A stretch of DNA of 64,000 nt from Candidatus Gracilibacteria bacterium. GTDB taxonomy: Bacteria; Patescibacteriota; Gracilibacteria; UBA1369; UBA12473. Within the stretch, counting starts at the first letter, position 1. Each line of letters starts with the position of its first letter. Below are positions 24,089-31,984 of this stretch, piece after piece. A model generated the notes under the pieces. The model did not search any database and was not told the origin of the DNA. It was given only the letters and a program-made list of their open reading frames with translations. The translations under genes and the position numbers were made by a program. Location: contig JBAZZS010000002.1 in NCBI GenBank assembly GCA_041658685.1, positions 186,001-250,000 of the forward strand, read 5' to 3'.

Positions 24089-25702
24089 ATGTCTATGCTT
24101 TCAAAGGTTTCGTCCAAGTCTGTTTTAGCCCTTGTTACAGGCCTCACGCTGGTGAGCGGGCTCGTGTTCCTTTCACCCTTTTTGGCCACTGCGGCTACAA
24201 CCGATGCTCCGGCTACCACTACGGTTGCCACTGCCTCGGATACCAAGGAGCCAAGTTATGTGGACAATGTCAAAGCCGTTCCCGGCGATGGTGCTGTCAC
24301 CCTTTCTTGGGATGCTTCCACCGACAATGTGGCGGTGACGGGTTACAAAATTTATTTGGGAACCGAAACCGTGGATGCAGAAGGCAAGTCTTATAATATG
24401 GACTCCGTAACGGTGGGCAATGTCCTCGAATACACCGTGACCGGACTCACCAATGACACGACTTATTATTTTTCCGTGACCGCACTCGATTTCGCAGGCA
24501 ATGAAAGTGTGGATTACAGTCTCGAAGTTTCGACCACTCCTTCCGCTTCCGCCAACGATGGCGTGCCTCCGACCGTGGTTTCCTCCGTAGCAACCAATTG
24601 CACGGAACTGAAAGTGACTTTTTCCGAAGCCGTGGAAGTCCCGGCTCAAGATGCGGGTTCTGCTTTCTCGATTGAAAATCTCGACAACACCCTTTATCTC
24701 GAAGTGACGGCCGTAACTGTGGATGAAAAAAATCCAGCGGTTCTCGTGCTCACAACGGATACGATGGAAAAAGGCGCCCAATATCTTATGACTGTGGGCA
24801 CCGCGATTAAAGACCTCTATGGCAATGCCATGGTGAGCGGCACGTCCGACACCGCGGTTTATACCGGAGTTGAATGTGTGGTTGTAGAACCCCCCTCTGA
24901 AGATACTCCGACAGGTGACGTCCCTGCGACGACCGAAGAAGACACGACCGCCCCGGTTCTCAAAACCGTGGAAGCAGTTGATCTCACGACCGTTGAACTC
25001 ACTTTTAATGAAGAAGTGGTGCTTCCGGTGGATGCCAATGCAGACGATGGCATTGATTTGACTCTTGCTCCGTTTGAAATTTCCGATGATTCCGGTGTTG
25101 CGGTTCCCTTGGTTTCCGTGGCGTACAAAACAACGGATGAAACCACGATCGATGGCACTCCGGTGGAAGATAGGACGATGGTGATTTTGACCACTCCCGA
25201 ACAAACCGCTTCCGCGGATTACTTTATTACCGTGACCGGATTGATGGATGCCAAAGGCAATGCCACGATCGGCGATCTCAACAGCTCCGGAACGTATACG
25301 GTTCCCGCCCCGGTGGTTGAAACCCCGGTGGACACGATTGCCCCCGAAGATGTTTCCAACTTTCTTGCTGATGTTGCAAATGCGGTTGTGAATTTAAGTT
25401 GGGAAAAGAGCGTGAATACCGCAGGGGACCTTGTGGATCAAATTCTTTATATGAGCAAAGACGAAGGGGTCTCATTTGAACAAGTGGGAGCCTTGGGCAG
25501 CGACACCACTTCCTATGTCTACGAAAGTGGAGTGGAAGGCGAAACGTATATGTTTAAAGTTGCCACTCGAGATGCCGTAGGGAATGAAAGCACGGGAATG
25601 GTGGTGACTGCCGCCTTGCCTGTGACCGGCCCGGAAATCATTCTTTTGGCCATTGGCGCCTTGCTGGGAGGAGGACTCTTGGGAAAGAAAAAAAAGAAAT
25701 AA
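24089..25702 (+). CDS. LPxTG-anchored surface protein with FN3 and SbsA Ig-like domains
   Basis: 537 residues. Sec signal with cleavage after ATAA near residue 32. Domains: fibronectin III (~50-150, ending in LTNDTTYYFSVTALD), two SbsA/Big_5-type Ig modules (~155-260 and ~285-405, each with VTFSEAV or LTFNEEV and DLYGNAM or DAKGNAT), an FN3-like module (~415-505), then the sorting signal LPVTGPE, a hydrophobic helix and KKKKK. Such proteins are linked to the cell wall by sortase; no sortase is in the window. Strong promoter and terminator suggest a well-expressed monocistronic gene. Confidence 0.88.
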   Translation: MSMLSKVSSKSVLALVTGLTLVSGLVFLSPFLATAATTDAPATTTVATASDTKEPSYVDNVKAVPGDGAVTLSWDASTDNVAVTGYKIYLGTETVDAEGKSYNMDSVTVGNVLEYTVTGLTNDTTYYFSVTALDFAGNESVDYSLEVSTTPSASANDGVPPTVVSSVATNCTELKVTFSEAVEVPAQDAGSAFSIENLDNTLYLEVTAVTVDEKNPAVLVLTTDTMEKGAQYLMTVGTAIKDLYGNAMVSGTSDTAVYTGVECVVVEPPSEDTPTGDVPATTEEDTTAPVLKTVEAVDLTTVELTFNEEVVLPVDANADDGIDLTLAPFEISDDSGVAVPLVSVAYKTTDETTIDGTPVEDRTMVILTTPEQTASADYFITVTGLMDAKGNATIGDLNSSGTYTVPAPVVETPVDTIAPEDVSNFLADVANAVVNLSWEKSVNTAGDLVDQILYMSKDEGVSFEQVGALGSDTTSYVYESGVEGETYMFKVATRDAVGNESTGMVVTAALPVTGPEIILLAIGALLGGGLLGKKKKK

Positions 25703-25705
25703 GCG

Positions 25706-25751
25706 AGTTCATTTTATTTTAACATTTTGTTCATGACACCCCTGCTACACT
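25706..25751 (+). promoter_or_regulatory. GTTCAT-type promoter (copy 2) upstream of ComEC-like gene
   Basis: GTTCAT (25706-25711), 16 nt, GTTCAT (25728-25733), 12 nt, TACACT (25746-25751), then GTG start at 25758. The two GTTCAT boxes are 22 nt apart, as in the yraN and comM copies. Confidence 0.6.
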
Positions 25752-25764
25752 GCGGGGGTGTTTT
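25735..25764 (+). terminator. Terminator of the LPxTG gene, overlapping the next start codon
   Basis: ACACCCCC (25735-25742) pairs with GGGGGTGT (25754-25761) and runs into TTTT. The GTG start of the ComEC-like gene lies in the 3' arm, so terminator, -10 box and start codon overlap. Confidence 0.65.
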
Positions 25765-26585
25765 GTAAAAAAAATATCATTTATGGCGGTTTGATTTTCA
25801 TAATTCTTATTGCGATCTATTTTTATAAAACACCGCGATCCGACACGCTGTATCTTGATTTTTTGGCTATTGGCCAAGGGGATTCCATCTTGATCACGAT
25901 TCCGGGGCCGTATCGCATTCTCGTGGATGGTGGGCCGGACCAAAACGTACTTTCCGAACTCGGTGAGGTTATGCCGTTTATGGATCGAACCATTGATCTC
26001 GTCATTCTTACCCACCCGCATGCGGATCATGTCGATGGGTTGGTTCAGGTGTTGCGACGATACCGAGTGCGAGCCGTGCTCATGACCGGGATGACGTACA
26101 ACGATTCCTCGTATGAGGCTTTTCTAAATGAAATTCAAGATCAAAATATTCCGTTTTTCATCGCTTCCGCTTCTCAAGATTTTGAGTTCGGCCATGCAAC
26201 CTTCGATCTTCTCTTCCCTTACACTTCTCTGGCCGGGACTTCGATGGAAAACATCAATAATTCCTCAATTGTTTTTCGGTTGGAGGCGTGTGGACATTCC
26301 GCACTTTTCCAGGGTGATGCCGAACTGGAAGTCGAAAAATCACTTTTATCTCATGGGATTGATATATCGGCCGAACTGATAAAAGCCGGCCATCACGGGA
26401 GCCGAACCGCCTCAAGTCTTGATTTCTTGGAAGCCGTGGACCCGGATTTGATGGTGATCCAATTTGGGGAAGAAAATTCATTTGGACATCCGCATTCCGA
26501 GACGCTTGAAACGTTGGAAGCGTTGGATATTGCAATGCAAAGCACGGAAAAAGAACGAGTCCGAGTTGAATGGAAATGCCCCTAA
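25758..26585 (+). CDS. ComEC/Rec2-type metallo-beta-lactamase hydrolase
   Basis: 275 residues from GTG 25758; a TTG at 25791 is an alternative. One N-terminal membrane anchor (~8-22), then an extracellular MBL fold: FLAIGQGDSILI, LTHPHADHVDG (zinc motif HxHxDH), FQGDAE and KAGHHGS. This is the C-terminal nuclease-like domain of ComEC without the transmembrane channel. Full-length ComEC moves DNA across the membrane; the free domain may degrade the non-transported strand. The shared promoter with comM and yraN supports a competence role. Confidence 0.87.
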   Translation: MFCKKNIIYGGLIFIILIAIYFYKTPRSDTLYLDFLAIGQGDSILITIPGPYRILVDGGPDQNVLSELGEVMPFMDRTIDLVILTHPHADHVDGLVQVLRRYRVRAVLMTGMTYNDSSYEAFLNEIQDQNIPFFIASASQDFEFGHATFDLLFPYTSLAGTSMENINNSSIVFRLEACGHSALFQGDAELEVEKSLLSHGIDISAELIKAGHHGSRTASSLDFLEAVDPDLMVIQFGEENSFGHPHSETLETLEALDIAMQSTEKERVRVEWKCP

Positions 26586-26594
26586 ATTTTCTCT

Positions 26595-27857
26595 TTATTC
26601 CCTCTCGATTTTTGCCCCCAAACTTCTCAAGCACTCGTCCAATTTTTCATACCCACGATCGATGTAGTCGATGTCATGAATATGAGTAGTCCCTTGAGCG
26701 GCCAACGCAGCAAGCACCATGGCGGCCCCGGCGCGAATGTCGCAACTTTTGATCGAGGCGCCTTGCAATTGAGTTGGCCCGTAAATCGTGGCTTGTTGCG
26801 GGTTGTGGAGGTCAACTTTTGCTCCCATTTTTTCGAGCTCGGATAAATAATTGAGCCGGCCTTCAAATAAGGTTTCAAAAATACGACTTTTTCCCTTAGC
26901 CTGCGTGAGCAAAATGGAAAATGGCGCTTGCAAATCCGTGGCAAACCCCGGGAAAACCGCGGTTTTTAATTGCTCGACCGGTTTAAAGTATTCTCCTTTT
27001 GGCAAGGGCTTCAATGTCACGCAATCCCCTTTGATTTCAAATCGCGCGCCCACTTCCTCCAGTTTCTGCCAAAAACTATCCAGATGTCCGGGAACAATCC
27101 CCTGCAAAGTCACCTCTCCCCGCGTCAAAAGCGCAGCCAAAGCCAAGGTCCCGGCCTCGAGATAATCACTGGTTACCGTGTATTCCGCGCCGTGTAATTT
27201 TTCAACCCCGTGAATCACCAAAGTATGTGTCCCCATCCCTTCAATTTTCGCCCCCATTTTCACCAAAAATTGGCATAAATCCTGGACGTGCGGTTCCATG
27301 GCGGCCCAATGAATCGTGGTTTTTCCTTCCGCCAATACGGCGACCATCACTGCATTTTCCGTTGCCGTCACACTGGCTTCAGACATCAAAACGTGGGTAC
27401 CCTTGAGTTTTTTTCGTCGCGCTTGCACGGCAAATTCTTTTTCAATGATCTCGGCCCCCAATTTGGTGAACGCGTGCGTGTGCGCATGAATCGACCGCTT
27501 GCCCAACACACAGCCTCCCGGAAAAGCCAGTTCAATTTCACCATGACGCGCCAATAGGGGCCCCATGAGCAAAATCGAAGCGCGCATGTGCTTCACCAAT
27601 TCAGGCGAAGCCGTAGTATTTTTAATTTTTTCCGTTCGAACATGGACCGTTCCTTGTTCAAAGCTCACTTCCCCTCCAACCCCTTTTAAAATATCGATGA
27701 ACGCATGCACATCTGAAATATCGGGCACATTATGAAGCACGCACGACTCATCGGTCAGCAACGTGGCGGCCAAAATCGGCAAACTCGCATTTTTAGACCC
27801 ATGGATGTGAAGGGATCCTTGCAACGGGATTCCTCCTTGGATAATAAATTGGGGCAT
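26595..27857 (-). CDS. murA: UDP-GlcNAc 1-carboxyvinyltransferase
   Basis: 421 residues from ATG 27857; a longer reading to 28100 would overlap the divergent lipoprotein gene and is rejected. First committed step of peptidoglycan synthesis (phosphoenolpyruvate transfer to UDP-GlcNAc). N-terminal GGIPLQGSLHIHGSKNASLP matches the substrate loop; the catalytic, fosfomycin-binding Cys is in FPGGCVLGKR near residue 115. The -10 box TATAAT ends 6 nt before the ATG, so the mRNA is probably leaderless. Confidence 0.95.
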   Translation of the reverse strand: MPQFIIQGGIPLQGSLHIHGSKNASLPILAATLLTDESCVLHNVPDISDVHAFIDILKGVGGEVSFEQGTVHVRTEKIKNTTASPELVKHMRASILLMGPLLARHGEIELAFPGGCVLGKRSIHAHTHAFTKLGAEIIEKEFAVQARRKKLKGTHVLMSEASVTATENAVMVAVLAEGKTTIHWAAMEPHVQDLCQFLVKMGAKIEGMGTHTLVIHGVEKLHGAEYTVTSDYLEAGTLALAALLTRGEVTLQGIVPGHLDSFWQKLEEVGARFEIKGDCVTLKPLPKGEYFKPVEQLKTAVFPGFATDLQAPFSILLTQAKGKSRIFETLFEGRLNYLSELEKMGAKVDLHNPQQATIYGPTQLQGASIKSCDIRAGAAMVLAALAAQGTTHIHDIDYIDRGYEKLDECLRSLGAKIERE

Positions 27858-27863
27858 AATTGG

Positions 27864-27869
27864 ATTATA
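27864..27869 (-). promoter_or_regulatory. -10 box of murA, leaderless start
   Basis: TATAAT on the minus strand at 27869-27864, 6 nt before ATG 27857. No clear -35 element. Confidence 0.5.
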
Positions 27870-27948
27870 CTTGATCTCAAGAATAAAAAAAGTTATGCTT
27901 GGCCACGCCTTTAAATTAAGGTTTTTTAGCTCCTTAATCCTTTTCTTC

Positions 27949-28587
27949 ATGAAACGTTCCACTTTTCTTCTCGGGCTTTCCATCGTAGCATTCGCCCTCC
28001 TGTTGAGTGGTTGTTTTGGTGGAGAACAAGGCCCCACTCTTTTTGATGAAAACAATCCAATCGAAGGGGACGAATCCGCGGTTCCCGTTGTTGACACCAC
28101 GGAATTCGGTTATAAAGCCGAAGGGACTCAATGCGTCAAGCAAATTCATGGAGGATGCGTCCCTTACGAAGGATTTAATTTCTATAAAGGCAGTCTTCTC
28201 GGGCTTCATTTTTTATATCCAACGAATTGGGCGGCCACGGAATCGGATGATTTACACATCAAGTATCTTCCCGCCGAACGGACCGGAGACAGCGATCCCA
28301 CCATGCTCGTGATGTGGCGCGCTTACGGATTGGATGAATCATATAAGGCGGTGAATGTCACTCTCGCGGAAGAAGGAGTTGGAAAAATCGGGGATTATGA
28401 TGTTAAATTCGAAATTTATGAAGGCACATGGAATGAAACTCCGGTCAAATCCGAATGGATTTATCTCACCATGGACAAAGATAACCCGGCTGCGAATTTC
28501 GTGTTTTTCTTAATGACCGAACCTGAAAACTTCATCATCGACCAAGAAGTGATCCAGGCGGCGGCGAGTTCGATTTTGATGGAGTAA
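27949..28587 (+). CDS. Predicted lipoprotein of the PsbP-like paralogous group
   Basis: 212 residues from ATG 27949. Signal with lipobox LLSGC (Cys near residue 19). The mature domain carries GLHFLYPTNW, the FxYP(x)W motif also found in the lipoproteins at 5675-6217 and 10407-10997, and ends with a strand-rich region and IIDQEVIQAAASSI helix. Function unknown. Divergent from murA; the tRNA terminator at 28612-28636 would also end this transcript. Confidence 0.78.
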   Translation: MKRSTFLLGLSIVAFALLLSGCFGGEQGPTLFDENNPIEGDESAVPVVDTTEFGYKAEGTQCVKQIHGGCVPYEGFNFYKGSLLGLHFLYPTNWAATESDDLHIKYLPAERTGDSDPTMLVMWRAYGLDESYKAVNVTLAEEGVGKIGDYDVKFEIYEGTWNETPVKSEWIYLTMDKDNPAANFVFFLMTEPENFIIDQEVIQAAASSILME

Positions 28588-28611
28588 AGAAAATGCAAAA
28601 TTCGGGAATAC

Positions 28612-28636
28612 GAAAAAATCGTTTAACGATTTTTTC
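28612..28636. terminator. Terminator hairpin between lipoprotein gene and tRNA-Tyr
   Basis: GAAAAAATCGTT and AACGATTTTTTC form a 12-bp inverted repeat with a 1-nt centre. It abuts the tRNA CCA and has A- and T-runs on both sides, so it can work in both directions. Confidence 0.75.
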
Positions 28637-28721
28637 TGGTGGGCAGGGAGGGATTCGAACCCCCGAAGGCAGAGCCAGCGGATTTACAGTCCGCCCCAGT
28701 TGGCCGCTTTGGTACCTGCCC
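28637..28721 (-). tRNA. tRNA-Tyr(GUA)
   Basis: Acceptor GGGCAGG/CCTGCCC, discriminator A, encoded CCA. Anticodon loop CTGTAAA gives GTA. Long class II variable arm and T arm GGGGTTCGAATCCCT-type stem are present, as expected for bacterial tRNA-Tyr. Confidence 0.95.
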
Positions 28722-28795
28722 GTGATTTTAAATACCGATAGTGGTGTTCTACATTAGAACGCCCAATTTCGCAAAAATATTTATCCTATTCCTTC

Positions 28796-28870
28796 TGGAG
28801 CCGACACTCGGATTCGAACCGAGGACCCATAGTTTACAAAACTATTGCTCTACCCCTGAGCTATGTCGGC
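28796..28870 (-). tRNA. tRNA-Thr(UGU)
   Basis: Acceptor GCCGACA/TGTCGGC, discriminator T and encoded CCA. Anticodon loop TTTGTAA gives TGT. T arm CTCGGTTCGAATCCGAG. Upstream of tRNA-Tyr on the same strand by about 75 nt; probably one transcript. Confidence 0.95.
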
Positions 28871-28954
28871 AAAGAGCGACAGAATAAAATCATATTTACC
28901 TGGGAGTTTCAAGCAAAGATTGCATTTTCCCCTCCAAAACGCTACGAATAAGCC

Positions 28955-29869
28955 ATGGCACTTAAGGATTTTCCCGGAGTTAAACAACAGATCCCCCTTA
29001 AACTTTATTCCACGTTTCGTGTGGGAGGACCTGCGGATTATTTTTATTCAGCGCGAGATGTTGAGAGTTTCTTGAAAATTTCGTCAGAAGCGAAAAGTGA
29101 AAACTGTCGTATTTTTGTCTTGGGAAACGGGAGTAATGTTCTTTTTTTGGATGAAGGATTCCGTGGATTGGTGATAAAAATGGAAATGACGGGCCTTGAA
29201 ATAAAAGAGGACCGACTCATCGCTGAGGCGGGAGCCACATGGCCTTCCATCCTTAAAGTGGCTGAAAAAGCAGGGTTATCCGGACTCGAAGAAATGAGTG
29301 GCCTCCCCGGGACTCTGGGAGGTGCGGTTTGCGGTAATGCGGGTTGCTTTGGGAAAGAAATGGCCCAACTTGTAGAAAGTGCCCTTTTGTACGATCCCCT
29401 TTCCGGAAAAACCAAAGAAGTTGATCAAAATTATTTTAATTTTCGTTATCGCTGGAGCCGACTCAAAGAAACGCATGAAATTGTTTTACGCGTCACCCTA
29501 AAGCTTAAAAATCGAAGTCATGAAGGAAAAAAATCCGACATTTCGCTTGATAATGCGGGGAAACAGACACTCACTTCGTTCGCGTCTGAACGCGCCAAGA
29601 AACAACCTCCGGGCTTCAGTTCCGGTTCTTTTTTCAAAAATCCTTCCCCTGAAAAGCCGGCTGGACTGCTCATTGACCAATGCGGGCTCAAGGGATTTCG
29701 CGTCGGTGGCGCCCAAATTTCACCCAAGCACGCTAACTTTTTTATCAACACCGGGATGGCTTCGGCACAAGACCTCCTTTCCCTTCGTGATCAGGTTAAA
29801 AAATCGGTATTTGACCGTTTCCAAATCGCACTGGAAGAGGAGGTTATTATCGTTAAAAACAACCCATAA
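28955..29869 (+). CDS. murB: UDP-N-acetylenolpyruvoylglucosamine reductase
   Basis: 304 residues. Second step of UDP-MurNAc synthesis, FAD-dependent. N-terminal STFRVGGPADYF and LGNGSNVLF bind FAD; LPGTLGGAVCGNAGCFG and SGSFFKNP follow, the latter carrying the catalytic Ser; GAQISPKHANFFIN ends the family core. A slightly odd stretch (residues ~190-215) contains a CAGAC/GTCTG inverted repeat (29564-29588) and may be a linker insertion. Lies close to murA, but with tRNAs between. Confidence 0.94.
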   Translation: MALKDFPGVKQQIPLKLYSTFRVGGPADYFYSARDVESFLKISSEAKSENCRIFVLGNGSNVLFLDEGFRGLVIKMEMTGLEIKEDRLIAEAGATWPSILKVAEKAGLSGLEEMSGLPGTLGGAVCGNAGCFGKEMAQLVESALLYDPLSGKTKEVDQNYFNFRYRWSRLKETHEIVLRVTLKLKNRSHEGKKSDISLDNAGKQTLTSFASERAKKQPPGFSSGSFFKNPSPEKPAGLLIDQCGLKGFRVGGAQISPKHANFFINTGMASAQDLLSLRDQVKKSVFDRFQIALEEEVIIVKNNP

Positions 29870-29905
29870 CTTGCCCGGGAGTCAACCCGTCCTCCCGCAT
29901 TCGAG

Positions 29906-29934
29906 TTGTATAGAGAACTTTTTTATAGTATAAT
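29906..29934 (+). promoter_or_regulatory. Strong sigma-70-like promoter for the pilin gene
   Basis: TTGTAT (29906-29911), 17-nt spacer, TATAAT (29929-29934); start codon at 29991, leader ~50 nt. Confidence 0.75.
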
Positions 29935-29990
29935 TATATAAACCTCTCGATTATTATTTATTCATTATTTAATTTTTAACAATCCACTGT

Positions 29991-30404
29991 ATGGTTTCCT
30001 CCCTCACAAAGACCACGGTGAAGCAAGGTGCCATTGTCCTCGGACTCATGGCTTTCGGCCTTATTGCGCTTCACTTGTTCTCAGTTGACATCGCCCATGC
30101 TCAGCTCATCTCAACCGAAGATGTGCCCCAAAACGTTGCCGATGCCACAAATGGCGAAGGCAGCTTCCGCACCCTGGCTCGCACCATGGTTAACTTCTTC
30201 CTTTATTTCCTCGGATTCTTGGCCACCCTCATGATCATCTATGGAGGTGTTCTCTATGTCACATCCGCCGGCAATGATGAAGGAGTTGGCAAAGCCAAAA
30301 AAATCTTGATCTACGCGGTGGTTGGAATCGTCGTCATTCTTCTCTCTTACGCCATCGTAAATACCGTGATCGGCGCCGGAGTCGGAGATCAGGCTTCCAC
30401 CTAA
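29991..30404 (+). CDS. TrbC/VirB2-like pilin-type membrane protein
   Basis: 137 residues. A long signal sequence (cleavage near AHAQL, residue ~36), then two hydrophobic helices (~70-92 and ~103-125) separated by a short basic loop ending GKAKKILIY. This is the layout of VirB2/TrbC pilins, and such single genes are very common in CPR genomes. May form a surface pilus or act with unlinked type IV secretion genes; no VirB4/VirB6 genes are in the window. Own strong promoter and terminator imply high expression. Confidence 0.83.
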   Translation: MVSSLTKTTVKQGAIVLGLMAFGLIALHLFSVDIAHAQLISTEDVPQNVADATNGEGSFRTLARTMVNFFLYFLGFLATLMIIYGGVLYVTSAGNDEGVGKAKKILIYAVVGIVVILLSYAIVNTVIGAGVGDQAST

Positions 30405-30444
30405 ACGTCGGATTTAAAAAAACAGTGGATTTTGATTGTCAAAA

Positions 30445-31047
30445 TCAAGACCTCATTTCGCTCTGGCGAAATGGGGTCTTTTGAATCATTTTTAAGCGAA
30501 AGGGGCACCTAATTTGCGACGGTTCGAGCGCCCCCACCTTTTCTTTGAGTTTAAAATAGTCTTTTAAAGTTTCCGGAGCCTCGATGCGGTCATTTTTCAC
30601 AACCACGGATTTTTCCGTGATTTCCAAGATTTCACTCCGATGAATGATACGTTTTTCACTGGTTAAAAAAAGGAATTTCTTAGTCACATACAATTGCGCA
30701 AGGGTTAGGGTTTCCATTTCCATCACAAAATCGTCAATTCGACCCAAATATTCCCCATCTTTAGTGACCACAGGCTTGTGAATAAGCCATCGTTTTTTCT
30801 CCGAAATTTCCATCACTCGGACCAATTCCCCTTCTTCCAACAAGGCATCGCCGGAAGAAATTTCCCAATATTCTCCGTTAAACGGCGCCACATCCAAGGC
30901 CGCGATCCATTGCCCTCCCACAGTGATGAGCGCCACAAGATTGCCCCTCTCGGGGTCTAAAATAAGTTGCGTAATAATTCCGCCTTTTTGTTCTTCATCA
31001 AGGAGGTAAAAGGGAAGTCCGATGAGTTGGGAATACAATTTCAGCAT
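30445..31047 (-). CDS. PRC-barrel domain protein
   Basis: 200 residues from ATG 31047; a longer frame to 31233 overlaps the divergent lipoprotein gene and is rejected. Two PRC-barrel modules: residues ~1-80 (QLIGLPFYLLDEEQKGGIITQLILDPE) and ~85-165 (KPVVTKDGEYLGRIDDFVME). These cytoplasmic beta-barrels bind RNA or membrane proteins in other systems. The last ~15 residues are encoded by the pilin terminator hairpin, so the C-terminus is probably not constrained. Confidence 0.78.
   Translation of the reverse strand: MLKLYSQLIGLPFYLLDEEQKGGIITQLILDPERGNLVALITVGGQWIAALDVAPFNGEYWEISSGDALLEEGELVRVMEISEKKRWLIHKPVVTKDGEYLGRIDDFVMEMETLTLAQLYVTKKFLFLTSEKRIIHRSEILEITEKSVVVKNDRIEAPETLKDYFKLKEKVGALEPSQIRCPFRLKMIQKTPFRQSEMRS
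30447..30483. terminator. Terminator hairpin of the pilin gene
   Basis: AAGACC-T-CATTTCGC (30447-30461) pairs with GCGAAATG-G-GGTCTT (30466-30480), one internal mismatch, then TT. The 3' codons of the convergent PRC-barrel gene lie in the stem. Confidence 0.7.
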
Positions 31048-31092
31048 GGTTTTAGGGTAAACAAATGCGCCACAGAGTGCAATATGAGCCTT

Positions 31093-31120
31093 TTGGCTAA
31101 ACGTTGGAGGGCGGTATAAT
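31093..31120 (+). promoter_or_regulatory. Promoter with leaderless start for lipoprotein at 31127
   Basis: TTGGCT (31093-31098), 16-nt spacer, TATAAT (31115-31120), then only 6 nt to ATG 31127. Confidence 0.6.
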
Positions 31121-31126
31121 GGGCTC

Positions 31127-31585
31127 ATGCAAAAATCATCCTTTCCGTCCCTGCCTTTAAAATTTCGCTTGGCTACGGGGTTGTTGTTTATTTCTATGAT
31201 CATCCCCGGTTGTGGCCATCCATCGAATACCATTTCTATCGTCAGTCAAAACACTGAATTTATATGTAGCTTTTGGGACGAGGAATGTAGAACGCACTAT
31301 CAAGAAATCGAAAAGAATCCGGTGGTGCTATCCGGGGATAACGATATTGTTTCGATTACGGTTACGCAAAATACTTGCACTGATTTGGAAGTGGATTCCA
31401 TAAAAAAGAAGGAAGATCTTATAATGATTTATTTGGTTGAAGAGGGTATGGCTTGTACAGGGGGGAGTGATTTAACGACAATGACATTGGACTTGAGTGA
31501 GCCTATTTCCCTGAATCATTTGACGGTTTACAAAGAACCCGAGAATGATAATGAATTTGAACAGGTTTTTCCTTTTGTTGAATAA
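31127..31585 (+). CDS. Predicted small lipoprotein, unknown
   Basis: 152 residues. Signal with lipobox IIPGC (Cys near residue 29). The mature domain has paired Cys (FICSFWDEEC, and later TCTDLE and MACTGG) likely to form disulfides, plus beta-prone segments. No family recognised. The mRNA is probably leaderless. Confidence 0.72.
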   Translation: MQKSSFPSLPLKFRLATGLLFISMIIPGCGHPSNTISIVSQNTEFICSFWDEECRTHYQEIEKNPVVLSGDNDIVSITVTQNTCTDLEVDSIKKKEDLIMIYLVEEGMACTGGSDLTTMTLDLSEPISLNHLTVYKEPENDNEFEQVFPFVE

Positions 31586-31596
31586 ATTTCCGGGTG

Positions 31597-31625
31597 TTGT
31601 TTTTCTCCTCAAAAAGGCGTATAAT
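31597..31625 (+). promoter_or_regulatory. Sigma-70-like promoter for the 31655-35110 gene pair
   Basis: TTGTTT (31597-31602), 17-nt spacer, TATAAT (31620-31625); start codon at 31655. Confidence 0.7.
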
Positions 31626-31654
31626 TATAAGATTTTTTAAGGATTATTTTTTGT

Positions 31655-31981
31655 ATGGCCTCCCTCCTCCAAATCGCGATCCAAAATTCCAAAGTTTTGA
31701 CCGATAAAATGCGTCAAAAATTATTGGCTTCCGAGCCTCAATTGAGTGAGGCGCAAATTCAACAAATTTTAGCGGTTCTTAAGGAGGAAGAAGGCAATTA
31801 TGAAAAAATTATGCAAGAAGATGCGGCAAAAAAAACCGCCCTTGCAAACGATTACAACCTAAAAATTCGTGACTTCAATGCGCATACGATCCCGGCGGCC
31901 ATGCGTTCCATTGAATCCAAAGATAAGGCCGACGAAGAAGAATCTCTCTCCGGTTTGCTTTCCGAACTTGATAAAACCTAA
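31655..31981 (+). CDS. Small helical protein, unknown
   Basis: 108 residues, almost entirely alpha-helical and charged, with coiled-coil-like heptads from ~20 to ~65 (LSEAQIQQILAVLKEEEGNYEKI). No signal, no Cys. It precedes the 1041-residue gene by only 3 nt and shares its promoter, so the two proteins probably work together. Function unknown. Confidence 0.72.
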   Translation: MASLLQIAIQNSKVLTDKMRQKLLASEPQLSEAQIQQILAVLKEEEGNYEKIMQEDAAKKTALANDYNLKIRDFNAHTIPAAMRSIESKDKADEEESLSGLLSELDKT

Positions 31982-31984
31982 GCC

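Noticed and set aside
26595..28100. MurA start at 28100 with an 81-residue N-terminal extension
   Set aside because: The extension has no similarity to MurA, overlaps the divergent lipoprotein gene, and a TATAAT box precedes ATG 27857.
30445..31233. Longer PRC-barrel protein starting at 31233
   Set aside because: The extra part is antisense to the lipoprotein at 31127 and its promoter; ATG 31047 starts the PRC fold.
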